The translations under genes and the position numbers were made by a program. From Chondrus crispus (Eukaryota; Rhodophyta; Florideophyceae; Gigartinales; Gigartinaceae), in the NCBI RefSeq assembly GCF_000350225.1, contig NW_005179172.1, positions 1-64,000 on the forward strand: 64,000 nucleotides of DNA, written 5' to 3'. Every line of letters begins with the position of its first letter. Within the stretch, counting starts at the first letter, position 1. Below are positions 10,214-21,864 of the stretch, one piece after another. A model generated the notes under the pieces. The model searched no databases. It was not told the DNA's origin and worked only from the letters and a program-made list of their open reading frames with translations.

Positions 10214-10913
10214 TGTCGTGCACTGAGTGAACGGTAGGATCCCCCTCTGGCAGAGCGCGCGCGTTCGGGGGGCGCGTGTAGCGGGGTTATCGGGAGACCA
10301 CCCGTAAGGGACCGGTACGGGGCCGGGCGCGAAGCGCAGTAGGGAAAGTAAGGGAAAAAGTGGGAAAACAGAGCCCAGGAGGGGCGGAGCGGTAGGGACA
10401 GCTGTCGCGCGGAGAGCCGGGCGTGGCGGGACGACGCGCGCGGTAGAGACAGGAGGGAATCGGGACGTAGATGGCTCGCAGGGTACCGTCGTGGGACGGG
10501 GACCGACGCGAGGCTACGACTCCGTTCCAGAAACCCGAGTTGTAGACCCAAAGCTTCGTGAGGATTTACTTAGGGTCGGACGTCGGCTATATACTAGCCG
10601 ACGTCGGAGCGATAATTAATTAAACTAAAATTACTAAATTGAACGACGGCGGCGATGGCCGGAGAAACTCCTCTTGGGGAGGTATGACAACCACTACACG
10701 TGGGGAATGACACGATTAACGTGAGGAATAACACGGGTACACGTGGATAGAACTGTCAGTACTTCGACAGGGCTCCATGGAGCTTACACCCGGACACGAG
10801 CGGGGGTTTGGATACACGGTTACACGTGGTACATATCTCACTTATGATAGTGAGACATTCCGCGTGTGCTACGGTACAGCACCGCGATTACGCGGGGCGG
10901 TCAGTGCTCTACA
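10214..10913 (-). repeat. 3' LTR of A1
   Basis: This 700-bp repeat matches 46966-47661 with scattered substitutions and small indels, more than separate the two LTRs of A2. It is bounded by TG...CA and followed on the right by TAGCCCCCCTC, the complement of a polypurine tract, which marks it as the 3' LTR of a minus-strand element. Confidence 0.85.
10579..10605. promoter_or_regulatory. TATA-centred inverted repeat in the A1 LTR
   Basis: Eleven-base arms (GACGTCGGCTA and TAGCCGACGTC) flank TATAC, so a TATA-like box can be read in both directions. The A2 LTRs hold the same structure with a paired base change (21096-21118). It sits mid-LTR, where a core promoter would lie. Use as a bidirectional promoter for gag-pol and the antisense gene is inference. 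Confidence 0.45.
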
Positions 10914-11183
10914 TAGCCCCCCTCTTAAAATAGAGCGTCCGCGCGAACGGTAATTTCGGCGAAAATTTGAGAAGCTGAAGATTCCGGACACCCTTCCACC
11001 GTCCTGACACGCTCTAGGGGTAGGTTTCGACGAGGCCTCCCGAAAAGCCAACGGGGGAAACGTCTCGAGATTTGTCCTGCAGCAGCACCGTCCGAGATAG
11101 CGGAGTTCGGGTACCCTTTTGGGGGAGAAACCGCCTCGAGGGGCGACGGATGGCCTCGTCCGCGCGAGATGTGGGGTCGCAAC

Positions 11184-12773
11184 ATGTATGACGACGCCCT
11201 CCTCTTCGAGAGGGCACCGTTCATGTCCGCGGACGGTTTACGCGACGCGGAGGTAGTGCGGAGCTATGCGACCGCGACGGATGAACTCCCCGGAGGGCTC
11301 AGCTTATCAGCTGTGATGTCCCGGGACTTCACACACCGTTTGGTGGTGGAGCCGGAGTTATTACGGCCAGGGTACCGGCGGGTGAGCACTGCGGCCAAGG
11401 TGGCTTTCGTGGAACTAGTACGGCAGAGAATTCGCCGGACGCCGTGTAATCGGCTGCTTCCCCGGTCATGGGATATGGACACTTGGGCATACCGCAGTGA
11501 TGCCAATTGTGGTTATGTCGCTAATTTAATGCGGATTTTGGACAATCTCTCCCCAAGGGAGGAAGTCCCCTCAGTGTCGCTCTTGGCTTGGAGGGAAGCG
11601 ATCCTCCCTCCAGGGTTTGAAGATCGTCCGGAGCGACTGAGTGACCCCTCGATGCACAGCAAGTTGAAGTTTGAACGACGCATGCGTAACCGAATGGGGG
11701 TGTTTGTCGCTTACGAGTGGGTGGAAATTACCACCTTCGAGCGGGACGTGCTCAGCACGCGGTACCCGGAGGTACCCGCGTGGTTTGCCCAGTATGAAGT
11801 CCCTGCGGACTTCATAGCTGAAGTGCCACCGTGTTTGGTGTATTATGGACTGAGGATCATGGATGATCCTCAGTCCTTCCGCTGGATAATATTTTTGAGC
11901 GAGTAGCTCGCCATCGTCGCCAAGCGCTTCCTATGGGCGGCCTGCGACGGGCGGTTGTACGTCCTCCCCCACGCGGTGGTGGAGTGGCTCCGTCGGTTGG
12001 ACCTATCCCACGTCCTCGGCGGAGTGTCGAGGCACGAACGCGTGCAGAGCCTGCTCGACGTCCACGAGGCCATCGACTGGCCTCGTGTGCCGTATACTCA
12101 GGAGCACCATTTCGATAACCCCCGCGCGCGTCAGTACTCGCCGGGGCGGAGGTACGACTCTGGCAATCCTCAGAGCGGAAATTGGGTACGGCTCGAAGCC
12201 GGTACGATCACTCTTGCACAGCCCGAATACTTGAGGGAGGCAGAGGGGCTCTACGCCGGAGAGGGTGGCGGGGCGGGACGCGTTCGGAGGCGCGAGAATG
12301 TTCCGGGTGAGAAGCCCGGTGTGGCACGCGTGCGGAGACGCGGGGTTGGATTCCCGAAAGCAGCCGGTATCGGACGCGATCGGGGACTGGTCACCGCCTC
12401 TGCGGCGGTGGACGTGACCATGGACAGCGTGGGAGAGCCGGGTGCTTCGCCGGTCGAGGCGGCTGAGAGTCGCGGCCCGACATCGATGTCGGACGCGGAG
12501 TTGCGCGTGCTGCTCAGCAACCCCCGCTTGAAGGAGAAGGTACGACGCCTTGTCACCGAGGAGGCGTCGGGCGAGGAGGCGGGGGTGGCAGCGCCCTTCA
12601 TCGCCCCCGAGGCGGCAGCGGGGGTTCCCGCTCCACCCGCAGGACGCGAGGGCGTGGTCGCTGTAGCAGTGGCTGAAGGGCCGACGGAAGTGTCGGGGTC
12701 GACGACGGCTGGCGCGGTGGACGCGGTGCCGGAAGAGGCTCTCGTTGATTACGAGGAGGAAGGGGACCCGTGA
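11184..12773 (+). pseudogene. Antisense third gene of A1, one nonsense mutation
   Basis: This reads opposite to gag-pol from an ATG at 11184, the start position that aligns with A2 (ALLFERAPF against PLLFGRAPF). It runs to 12773, broken by a TAG at 11904-11906 where A2 has TGG. The protein would be about 529 residues. The first 330 are conserved with A2's protein: GELPGGLSL-like, RIRRTPC, WDxDTWAYR, KLKFERRMRNRMGVF and GRLYVLPHAV. The C-terminal third is Gly/Ala/Glu/Arg-rich, poorly conserved and probably disordered. I recognise no enzyme motif. Conservation through an otherwise damaged element suggests selection while it was active. Confidence 0.65.
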
Positions 12774-13082
12774 GGCCGAGGCTTCCCTTAAGGAGGCCCG
12801 GTGATGTGCCTCGTCCGATATACAATGAGTAAATTGAATCACTTTTGCTTCCTCGCGCGCTGTACGTAGGGGACAGAACCCCCTTGGTCAAGAGTAGGGA
12901 GGGGAAGTTTCCCCGTCTAGGTGAGGAGGCGGAACCACGGCAGCCGATGGCCACGCCGTATGCGGCGCGGCAGCCGCGCTCCGCGAGAATAGCTTCCCTC
13001 CCTCGGACAGGGGGGGACTGCACGCGTCCCGTGGTCGGATCCGGCCTCTTCTACCGGGGGACCAACGCGCGGGTGTCCCCGT

Positions 13083-13850
13083 GATACGAGTAGAATAATT
13101 CGCCCCCCTTGCGGGCAAAGGGATACTGAGTACGCTATACAAGCGGGGACGGTCTCGTCCAGCGAGGAGAACAATTTCCCCACCTCCCAGCGGAGGAGGG
13201 TAATGCGCACGCTCTGAAAGCGGTAATTTGCCTCGTTGACCGAGTAGAATAATTCGCCCCCCTTGCGGGCAAAGGGATACTGAGTACGCTATACAAGCGG
13301 GGACGGTCTCGTCAAACGAGGAGAACAATTTCCCCACCTCCCAGCGGAGGAGGGTGATGAGCACGCTCTGAAAGCGGTAATTACCTCGTTGACCGAGTAG
13401 AAGAGTGCGCCCCCTTTGCGGGAAAGGGGGTAGCGAGTACGCTTTAACAGCGGGGACAGTCTCGTCGAACGAGGGGGACAACTTCCCCACCTCCCAAGGG
13501 AGGAGGGTGGCGAGCACGCTCTGAAAGCGGGGAGTACCTCGTTAACCGAGTGGAACATTTACCCCACCTCCCGAGAAAGGGGTGGGGGGGACTGAGTGCG
13601 CTATAGAAGCGGTGGAGGCCTCGGGATACGAGTAGAATAATTCGCCCCCTTTGCGGGCAAAGGGATAGCGAGTACGCTATAACAGCGGGGACGGTCTCGT
13701 CCAACGAGGAGAACAATTTCCCCACCTCCCAGCGGAGGGGGGTGATGAGCACGCTACGACAGCGGTAATTACCTCGTTGACCGAGTAGAAGAATTCGCCC
13801 CCCTCTGCGGGAAAAGGGGTAGCGGTCCACCGGGTCGTTCGCGCCGGAGC
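13083..13850. repeat. Tandem repeats between antisense gene and pol of A1
   Basis: About five imperfect units of roughly 155 bp each carry GAGTAGAATAATTCGCCCCC, a GGGGACGGTCTCGT box and AATTTCCCCACCTCCCAGCG. Starts are near 13084, 13239, 13394, 13625 and 13779, with one shorter unit near 13545. The block lies exactly between two convergent genes. Confidence 0.75.
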
Positions 13851-14172
13851 GCGCGCGGTTGCCGTCCCCGAGCGGAGGGTCGGGTAAGTACCCGCCGTAC
13901 GGCTGGGGAGGAGACACTGCCAACAAAAACCGACGGGACGGGTCGGTGGTCCGTCCTCGTCCGGCAGGGGAGCTTCCAAAAAAATTAGCGAAAATAAACC
14001 CACTTCGAAAAATCAAAAACTCGAAAAATCAAATGTCACAGGTGGGCGGCCGGGGTTGGCTGGCGGAGTTGCCCCGGAGGCGGTTCGCGCCGACGCGTTG
14101 CGCGTTTCCCTGGGCCCGTACAGTTGGCCCTCGTACCGCATCAGGGGAGTACAGGGCCGCGCTCTAACCCGC

Positions 14173-17100
14173 TTAATTCCCGAGTCCGACGCTGTCGGGA
14201 TGAGCCCATAGCGCGCGGTCGGGGATTGGGATCCGCTTTTTCCGGCAGTATCGCGCGACCGTATTGTAGTCGATATGGCGGGCGGGCTCCCAAGTCGACT
14301 CGGCGTCGCTGTACCCATACCAACGTACGCGAAACAGGGGGAGCCCGTCATCTCCCGGTCCGTGCCCGGTTAGCGAATGTACGACGTAAGCGTCTGTGGG
14401 GTCTCCTGCGTTATTAACGGGAGGTAAGGACTCAGCCACCGGTGAGGTATTTGGCACGCAGAAGGCATCGGGTTGGAACGTGCACTTCGCGGCAAGACGC
14501 GTGGCACCCGACGCGATGAACGCGCGGTGAGCGGGGCCGATCGCCAGAGGAGCGGAGGGGACAACGCGGCGAGGCGCAGGTGGGTCCGTAGGGGCCACTG
14601 TTGGCTCGGGTGCTATAGGGCTCTCCCTTGCAGTTCGCGCGCGCGTAGCAGGGCGCGAGTCTGATTCTTCCCCACGCGGCGGACCCTCCTTTATCTCGAC
14701 CTGAGAGCGGTACCCAGCGAGTCTCGAGCGGTTGTCCTCGATTCCCCCACTGGTTACAGCGTCCATCAATCCCGGCGTGCGCAACTTCGCGGTCGCCGGT
14801 GTAGCGAGGGTCCTTCTGAGGCGGTAGCTTCGGGGAGGTTACTGTCCTCCCCGTCTGACTCCACCCGTTCCAGCGGAGGATCCTCCACGTTGCTCCTCAA
14901 CGGGGGTGCCTTGACAACTCGGTCACGAGAGAGCCGGTCTTTCAGTCCCGTCCTCCGTAATATGGTGATGGTGTGGTCGTCCACCTGTACGACAGGGAAC
15001 GGTCCCTCGGTCCGCGGTGCAAGCTTATTGTTAACCCGGTCCTTGTCCGTTTTCTCCTCGGACCGTAGCGCGGCCTCGCGGTTCACGAGTACTTGATCCC
15101 CCACCCGATAGTGCGGGGCGGGGTGCCGTATCCGATTATCGAAATCGTTCTTATACCGCTCCTGTCCGGCCAGCAAGTGGCGGCTGGCCGTCGACATCAG
15201 GCTGCGGAGCCACGCTAGGTAGCGGATCTTGAACTGCGCCCTTGAGGCGGATGGGTCCAACATCGGCGTTTGTTGCAGGGATAACGGACTCGGGGTCCGG
15301 GATAACACCAGGTCGAACGGTCGCATACCGATCATCCTGTTCGCGGTGCAATTATAGCCCTACGTCAGCGCGTCCGTGTACTGATCCCAGTCACGTTGAT
15401 TATCGGCGAGGTAATGCCCGAGGGTTGATACCAACGTACGGTTGAATATTTCCACCTGCCCATTGGTTTGGGGGTGATACGCCGTGGTAAACACGCTCTC
15501 AATTGAGAGTATCTTGCACACTGCGAGGAAAAACCTCGATGTGAATTGTCCTCCGTTATCGGAGAGAAGTTTCAATGGGGCGCCATATACGAACACTCAG
15601 TGGGAAATGAACGCCTGAGCAACCGTTTCAGCGGTAATCCTCTTGAGCGGGACCGTCCTGGTCAGCTTGGAGTATCTGTCCGTCATCACCAAGAGGTAAC
15701 GGTTTCCTCTTGGTGTACGGGGAAGTTCGCCGAGAATATCGATGGCGATGTACTCCAGGGGCCCTGACGGAGGAAATGTCTTCAACTCAGAGTTGTGCTT
15801 CCGCAGTTTGATGCGTGCCTTCGCGCAGTCGGGACACATCCTTACGGTCGAGTAGGAGTCCACCGACATGCTTGGCCAGTAGAACCGCTGTCTTAGCGTA
15901 TAGAACAATCGCCTGCCTCCCGGGTGACCGGAGGTGGCGGGATAATGCGACAAGTACAACAACCTTTCCCGGAGGGTTGTGGGTACTACGATCTGTTCCA
16001 CACCGTCGAGGTGGGCTTTCCGGCAGACCAGCCCTTCCTGATTCACGAAGAATCGGGACCGGCGCAATTCAGCGAACCCCTCCCCCTTCCCAAGACGGGA
16101 AGTCACCTCCTTACAAAATGGATCGGAGTGCTGTTCACGAGAGAAGTCTTCGTGGGTTATCGCGGCCATCGAGGCCGGGGGGTCCAGCGCGTGGCAGCCC
16201 GCGGAAATTTCGACGTCGGTGGGGTCGTAGGTCTCCTCTTGATGCTGAGGCTCATCGTCGAAATTCATGACGGAGTAGCAAGGAATTTCTTCGTCGATCG
16301 GGACAGTCGTACCCCCCGTAGATGGGATACGACTCAGCGCATCGGCGAGGCAGTTCTTGATTCCCTTCACGTAAGTTACGTCGAAGTCATATTCGGCAAG
16401 GCGCAAGCGCCACCGGGCAAGTCGGCCACTCGCATCGGCGAGGTTCATCAGCCACCGCAGGGAGTGGTGGTCGGTGTTGACCGTGAACCGCTCCCTTTCC
16501 AGGTATGGGCGGAGCGTCTGTACCGCCCATACGATGGCGAGGCATTCCTTCTCGGTTGTCGAGTAGTTGCGTTCCGCTGACGAGAGCGTGCGTGACCAAT
16601 ACCCGACAGGGTATCGGTGTCCATCCTCGTGGGTCTGCAGTAGCGTGCAGCCCAACTGAGCGTCTGATGCATCCGTGTCCAGCGAGTAGGGGCGCCCCAG
16701 TCTTGGGAGTTTTAAGACTGGTGGCGAAATTAAGCACTCCTTCAGTGTCTGGAAGGCCGTGGTCTGCTCTTCATCCAGATCGGGAAGGACATCCGGCTCT
16801 CCTTTTCGGAGCATAGCCGTAAGGGACGCCGCTATCTTGGCAAAATGATCGACGAAACGTCGGTAGACATTACACATTCCCAAGAACGAGCGCAGCTCGG
16901 TCTGGGTCCGTGGTTGAGTCGCTTCTGAGAGCGCTTTCACATTCTTCGGGTGGACCTCGAGTTCGCCCGGTCGAATGATATGACCCAGGTACTCGACAGA
17001 GTCCTGAAGAAACCTGCACTTGTTAAGTTTAAGTGATAATCCCTCCTGCTGCAGAGCACGGAGTATTACGTCCACATCCTTGAGGTGCGTATCATAATCC

Positions 17101-18309
17101 TTGGAGAAGATTATGATATCATCCAGGTAGATGAGACAGCTCTTCCAGCGATAGCCTGAGAGGAGGATATCCAACATACGTTGAAAAGTGGCCGGTGCGT
17201 TCATCAGCCCGAAGGGCATACGGTTGAATTGATACGTCCCGGCGTGGCACGTAAACGTGGTTTTCGGTCGATCCTCCTTGGCGACTGGAATTTGCCAGTA
17301 CCCGGAGTTACAATCAAGGGTAGAAAAGACCTTGGCTTCCCCGAGCGTGTCAAGACACTCGTCCATCCGGGGGATGGGGTAAGTATCTCGCACGGTCAAC
17401 GCGTTCAGCCGTCGATAATCGATGCAGAAACGGAGGCTCCCATCTGACTTGGGTATGAGCACAACGGGGGACGCCCACTCGGACTTGGACCGGGAGATCA
17501 CCCCGTTGGCTAACATCTCGTCCACCGAGGCTTGTTCCGCCTCACGGGCGCGGGGACCAGCGCGATATGGCTGACACCAAAACGGCTTTGCGTCGGGGGT
17601 GAGTTCGATGCGATGCTCGGTCGCTCGGACTTCACCCAAATTCCCGTCCCACATCGCGGCGTACGGCGCGAGCATGGTGCGAACCTGCCCTCGCACTTGC
17701 GCCGGCAGGTGGTCGAGGGGAACCGCCTCCTGCGGAGGGGATGGCTCCGCTTGGGGGAGGACTCCGCGAGGGGGCCTCTCGCCCTGTAGAGGGGGGCTCC
17801 CCTCGGAGAATTCCGCAGCTAGGACCGCGTCCAACGGCATTGCCGTGCGCACCATCGCCCGCGGATGGGGAGTGACGAAGCCAACGACTTGGTTCTTCGA
17901 CGACCTCTTGTTGGCGGACGAGAAGTTCGCCATGAGGACCTTGAACTCTTGCAACGGGGTGATGTGCGCCACCCCGTTGGAGAGGGAGATCTGATGCTTC
18001 GCATATAACTGCGGGTTCGCCTCGAGGACCGAGAGTCCGCCCCATCCACTTGTGACGTAAACCCAGGTCTGGGTGCCCGCCGGGAGGTTGACGGCGCGGG
18101 AGACCTTGAGCTTGGGCGAAATCCGCCCCGCTTGCGGGGAATACTCCTGCTCCGTCGGGAGGGGAGGACTGTTCACGGCCCGGGCAGCCGGCTTGCGGAC
18201 GATGGGAATTTTTGCGCCATCGTCCAGCTCCACCACTTTGCGTCTTGGGTAAATCGCCTCTACAAACTTGTCGTTGAACTCACACCCCAAAATGACGGGG
18301 GCGGCTAAC
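14173..18309 (-). pseudogene. Pol of A1 (RT, RNase H, integrase, chromodomain), broken
   Basis: The polyprotein reads from 18309, where the protease part has been lost to the B-type fragment, down to 14173. In order it has the end of the protease region (ILGCEFNDKF), reverse transcriptase with LIYLDDIIIF, RNase H (SLDTDASDAQLGCTLL; TDHHSLRWL), integrase zinc finger (HYPATSGHPGG...CPDCAKARIK), the D,D,E core (AIDILGELP; DNGGQF; NGQVEIFNRT) and a chromodomain near the end (FRVRWYGYSDAESTWEP). Lesions are a TGA for TGG at 15597-15599, a TAG for a tyrosine codon at 15360-15362, and a frameshift near 14785. Confidence 0.8.
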
Positions 18310-19236
18310 TGTAGTATAATCCCCCCCTGGGGCTTTATTTTAGATTGGATCAACTCAGAACCGGATCGGTTACTGTAGGGCTCGATGCTCTACAGTACCA
18401 CCACGTGTATCCCCGAGTACAGGGGGCGCACGTGTACACGTGTACGCGCGGGACCGAAGAACGCGTACACACGTGTACTGTCAGCCCCGATGGCTGACAG
18501 TATTACAGTGTCGACCGACCGCTACAGTACGTCGCTACAGTACATCGGTACTGTACTATTATGATAGGTTATTATGTACATTAAATATGGAGCGGACCGG
18601 CGGCGGTGGAGGAGGACAAGGACGGACTTGTCACCCACCGACCGTCAAGGTCCGACTTCCCGCTTATTCTAAGGTAGCGTTCGCTAACTACCTTAGAGCG
18701 GCACCGAGCGCGGGTTGAGGACGCACGCGGTACGCCCACGAGCCGGCTCCGCCTCCGCCCGTCGGTACTGGATCGTTACCCAGTACCGCGCCGGGGCGTC
18801 GAGGCGTCGAACCGCTCGCGCGTACCGGCGTCCTCTCCGTTCCCGCTCTACCACGCTACCCGGGCCCGCTGCCCGGTGCCGTTAGCTGGTGTCCCGCTTC
18901 ACCCCCGTCTTCCCGTTCGGACGGGGTCTACGTCGAGCTGTGCATACACCCCTCTCCGTTGGGGGTGTTTATGCTACAGTGGTCTCCCGACCTAGAAGAC
19001 CCTGGAGTCCGATCTCCGAGAAGACTTCCGCTTCCCTCCGCGAACCGATCGCGTCGAGATGAGCCAAGAGTTTGAGCCCTCGATCCGCTCCGAAGCGGCG
19101 GATCTGAGTCCGGCCGCTGTGCAGTCCCCATCCGCCCCGTCGGGCGACGGCGACGCAGGTCCTCGTGACCGCGAACCGTCGCTCGGTTCCTCCGAGGAAA
19201 GAGCGGTGGCGATGTTCGAACGCATAGGAGAAAGAG
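18310..19236 (+). mobile_element. B-family fragment: one LTR, primer site and start of gag
   Basis: The LTR (18310-18978, 669 bp, TGTAGTATAATCC...TTATGCTACA) is the inverse orientation of the B LTRs at 27798 and 40324 and is more diverged from them. It is followed by G and the 18-base primer-binding site TGGTCTCCCGACCTAGAA (18980-18997), then a gag ATG at 19059. The protein starts MSQEFEPSIRSEAAD, like B's gag, and runs to about AMFERIGE. Homology then stops abruptly at A1 gag sequence. The fragment replaces the A1 gag-pol junction and protease core, so a larger insertion was probably trimmed by a deletion. Confidence 0.75.
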
Positions 19237-20759
19237 CTTCCCCGGGGGGCGGAAGGGTCCTCGTCCCGGTACCCGCACGCGGCGGCGGGCCGGCGACGGC
19301 TTCAGGGTTCATTACCCGGTTCGCCTTGTAACTGAGAAGGGCGACGGCTCGGAGGTACGCCTCCGGAGGCACTCGGCTCTTTTGGGCCGCGGTCAACTTC
19401 TCGCACTGATGGGGTACGAGGGATACATCCTTCACCTTCATATCGCAGTCGGGGAAATGTGGTCCCCGACCCGATAACAGGTGAAGCAGATGATCTGCGG
19501 GGACGGAGGCCCTCGCAGATCCTTCTGGTAATTACGGGACGTTTTCCCGGTGGAAGTCCGCGAAAGCCCTCGGTGGGCTCTCGAGCGGGTTGATACGGCT
19601 TGCGCCGGTCGCCGTAAAACAGCGAGTCTCCGTCGTTGAAGGAGAATTCTTCCGTCGGAAAGGAAGGAGCCCCCCCGGCGAGGTCACCTTCGGTAGCGAA
19701 GTAGTTCTCGGCTCCCCGGGCCGTTTGAAAACTGGGAGGGGGGCCGGTCGACGTCGACGGGGCGCCATCCAGGGCAGTGAGAACCTGTTTAACCGGGTGG
19801 GGCTTCCCGAACTCCACACACCGCCCCGACCCATGCTGGGCCCGGAAGGCTTCGCCGTGCGAACGCGCGTGGGCGATGGTATCCTCGAACGAGGATCGCG
19901 TTCGATCCTCGCGAGCTTGTAACACCAGCGGCTTGATCGCGGGGGTGAGCCCTTCGATGAAGAGGGTCGTCCTCTCGTATGCCGAGTGCACGTCCCCGCA
20001 CCTCCCCAGGGCGGTGGACATTCGAGTAGCGTACTCGGTTTCCAATTCGCCCGGCTTCTGGCGTAGCTCCCTCAATGCTGTGAGAGCCTGCTCGATCTCG
20101 AGGTTCGTCGCATACGTGCGTAATAGCCAATTGACGGCGGCGGCCCAGCTCGCGATCCCCTGAGATTTGCGGTGCAGTCCCCGCTGGGTCATACGCTTCC
20201 TTAGCGGGCGGGGCCAGCAGATGGGGTAGGGCCATCAGGGCCATCGCCTCGGTCATATTGGCGTTGTCAAAATTTTCCTTGCAGCGAGCCAGGGAACTGA
20301 TGACCCTGATAGGATCTACCCCGCTGAATTTGTACTCCCCCATGACCACGAGGAGGTACTGCACCCTCTTACGGGTGGTAGCGTAGACCCGGTCGTCCAG
20401 GGTTGGGTCGGTATCCACGAGGCGGTAGGCTCGGTAGTTACACACACCTCTGAACCGGTGGTTCGTCTGCTTCCAGACAGAAACCTTTTTCTGTTTGGGG
20501 CCGAACGTCGGCGTTGGGGCCGTAAGGGAGTCTCACTAGGAATCGGTCTCCGAGTCAGGGGAGGATGACGAGGACGGGCTCGAGTACCCGTCCGGAGGGT
20601 ATCCATCCTTTCGTCCTTTGCGACGGTTCGCCTTCCGCTCTTTCCGACTGGGTTTGGACTTTTTTCGTCGTCCACTCCCCTCGTCGTCTGAGCTTCCCCC
20701 TTGATCGGGGTTCCCTCCCCGTAAATTCTGGGAAGGTAAATCACCTTCAAGTTGGATAG
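19237..20759 (-). pseudogene. Gag of A1, C-terminal two-thirds
   Basis: This encodes the capsid/nucleocapsid part of A1 gag, matching A2 gag: KRVQYLLVVMGEYKFSGVD, the HRKSQGIASWAAAVNWLLRT capsid helix, RELRQKPGELETEYATRM, and near the end a region equivalent to A2's zinc knuckle. Lesions are two adjacent stops (TAG TGA near 20530-20536) and a frameshift near 20195. The left end is cut by the B-type fragment. The right end is interrupted by insertion of A2 at GATAG (20755-20759). Confidence 0.75.
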
Positions 20760-21447
20760 TGTCGTGCACTGGGGTCGCGGTGTATAACCCCAGGGCAGAG
20801 CACGCGTGTTCGGAACGCGGGTTGTACGGGAGACCACGCGGTGATAACCGGCAACGGGGTCCGGGCGCGATCGGCGCAATAGGTAGCAAAAAAAGGAGGG
20901 TTAGAACAGGGGATCGCCCAGAGGGGGCGGAGCGGTAGGGACGTCTCGCGCGGTAGAGCGGTTGGGATTCACAGTCGTAGATGGGCTCGCGTAGTGTAGC
21001 ACGGCTTGTGCTATACTGGCGCGACGCTACTACCGAGATTCCAGAAGCTTAGGAAAAGAACCCAAGGCTTCGTGCCTTCTTTACTTAGGGTCGAACGTCG
21101 ACTATATAGTAGTCGACGTCGTAATAATATTAATTAATAATAATTAATTAATTAAAACACGGTAATAAATACCGGCGTACTAGCATAGACGCTATACAGT
21201 ACGCAATACCCCCCTGTATAGGGTTATGATACCCGCTCACACGTGGGGATCGACACGCCTAGACGTGGAGTGACAGACTGTCCGTACTTCGACAGGGCTT
21301 ACACCCGGCCATGCCTGGGTGGGTAGTTACACGATCACACGTGGTACAGGTACACGAATATCCGTGGTGTACACGTGGGAGGCGCACCCGTGAGGGTGGC
21401 ATCCCGCGTATTCCTCGCGAATGAGGGAGGCGTACCAGTGCACTACA
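20760..21447 (-). repeat. 3' LTR of A2
   Basis: Runs TGTCGTGCACTGGGG...CCAGTGCACTACA, and the two termini form a near-perfect inverted repeat. It holds the TATA-centred hairpin at 21096-21118 (arms CGTCGACTA / TAGTCGACG). It is followed on the right by TAGCCCCCCGCG, the complement of a polypurine tract. Confidence 0.85.
21096..21118. promoter_or_regulatory. TATA-centred inverted repeat in the A2 LTR
   Basis: Nine-base arms CGTCGACTA and TAGTCGACG flank TATAG. Relative to the A1 LTR, an arm base changed G to A and its partner changed C to T, so pairing is preserved. Bidirectional promoter function is inferred from the two-way TATA and the divergent genes it could serve. Confidence 0.45.
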
Positions 21448-21864
21448 TAGCCCCCCGCGTAGAGTCGAGCGTCCCGCGAGTCATAGATTCAACGGAATCA
21501 TATCCGTCATGGATACGTACAGTCCCCCAGGTGTGGGCCCCGGCTGGTACGCGCATCGGCGCGGGGGGGTAACTCGGCTCGGCGAGGACTTTTCTTCTCT
21601 CCGCAGACTTCGCGGCACGACCCGCACGCGTGTGTGCTGTTTTCCCTGACGATTTCCCCCTCTCTCTCTTCCCTATTTTTTTGTCAGTTCAAATCCCCCT
21701 CCCCTTGTTAACTCGGGCGGGTTGAGCCATTCGTCAGACCTTCCCGAAGAAGACGGGAGATCCCGTTGGGAGGCGACCGACCCGCGTGTGCAACTATGTT
21801 CGCGGGGCGGCACACGCGCGACGACGGACGTTGGCCTCGACCCAGCGAGTTATGGGGACGCACC

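Noticed and set aside
13083-13850. CRISPR-like direct repeats
   Set aside because: Units are about 155 bp, imperfect and contiguous without unique spacers, inside a eukaryotic retrotransposon.
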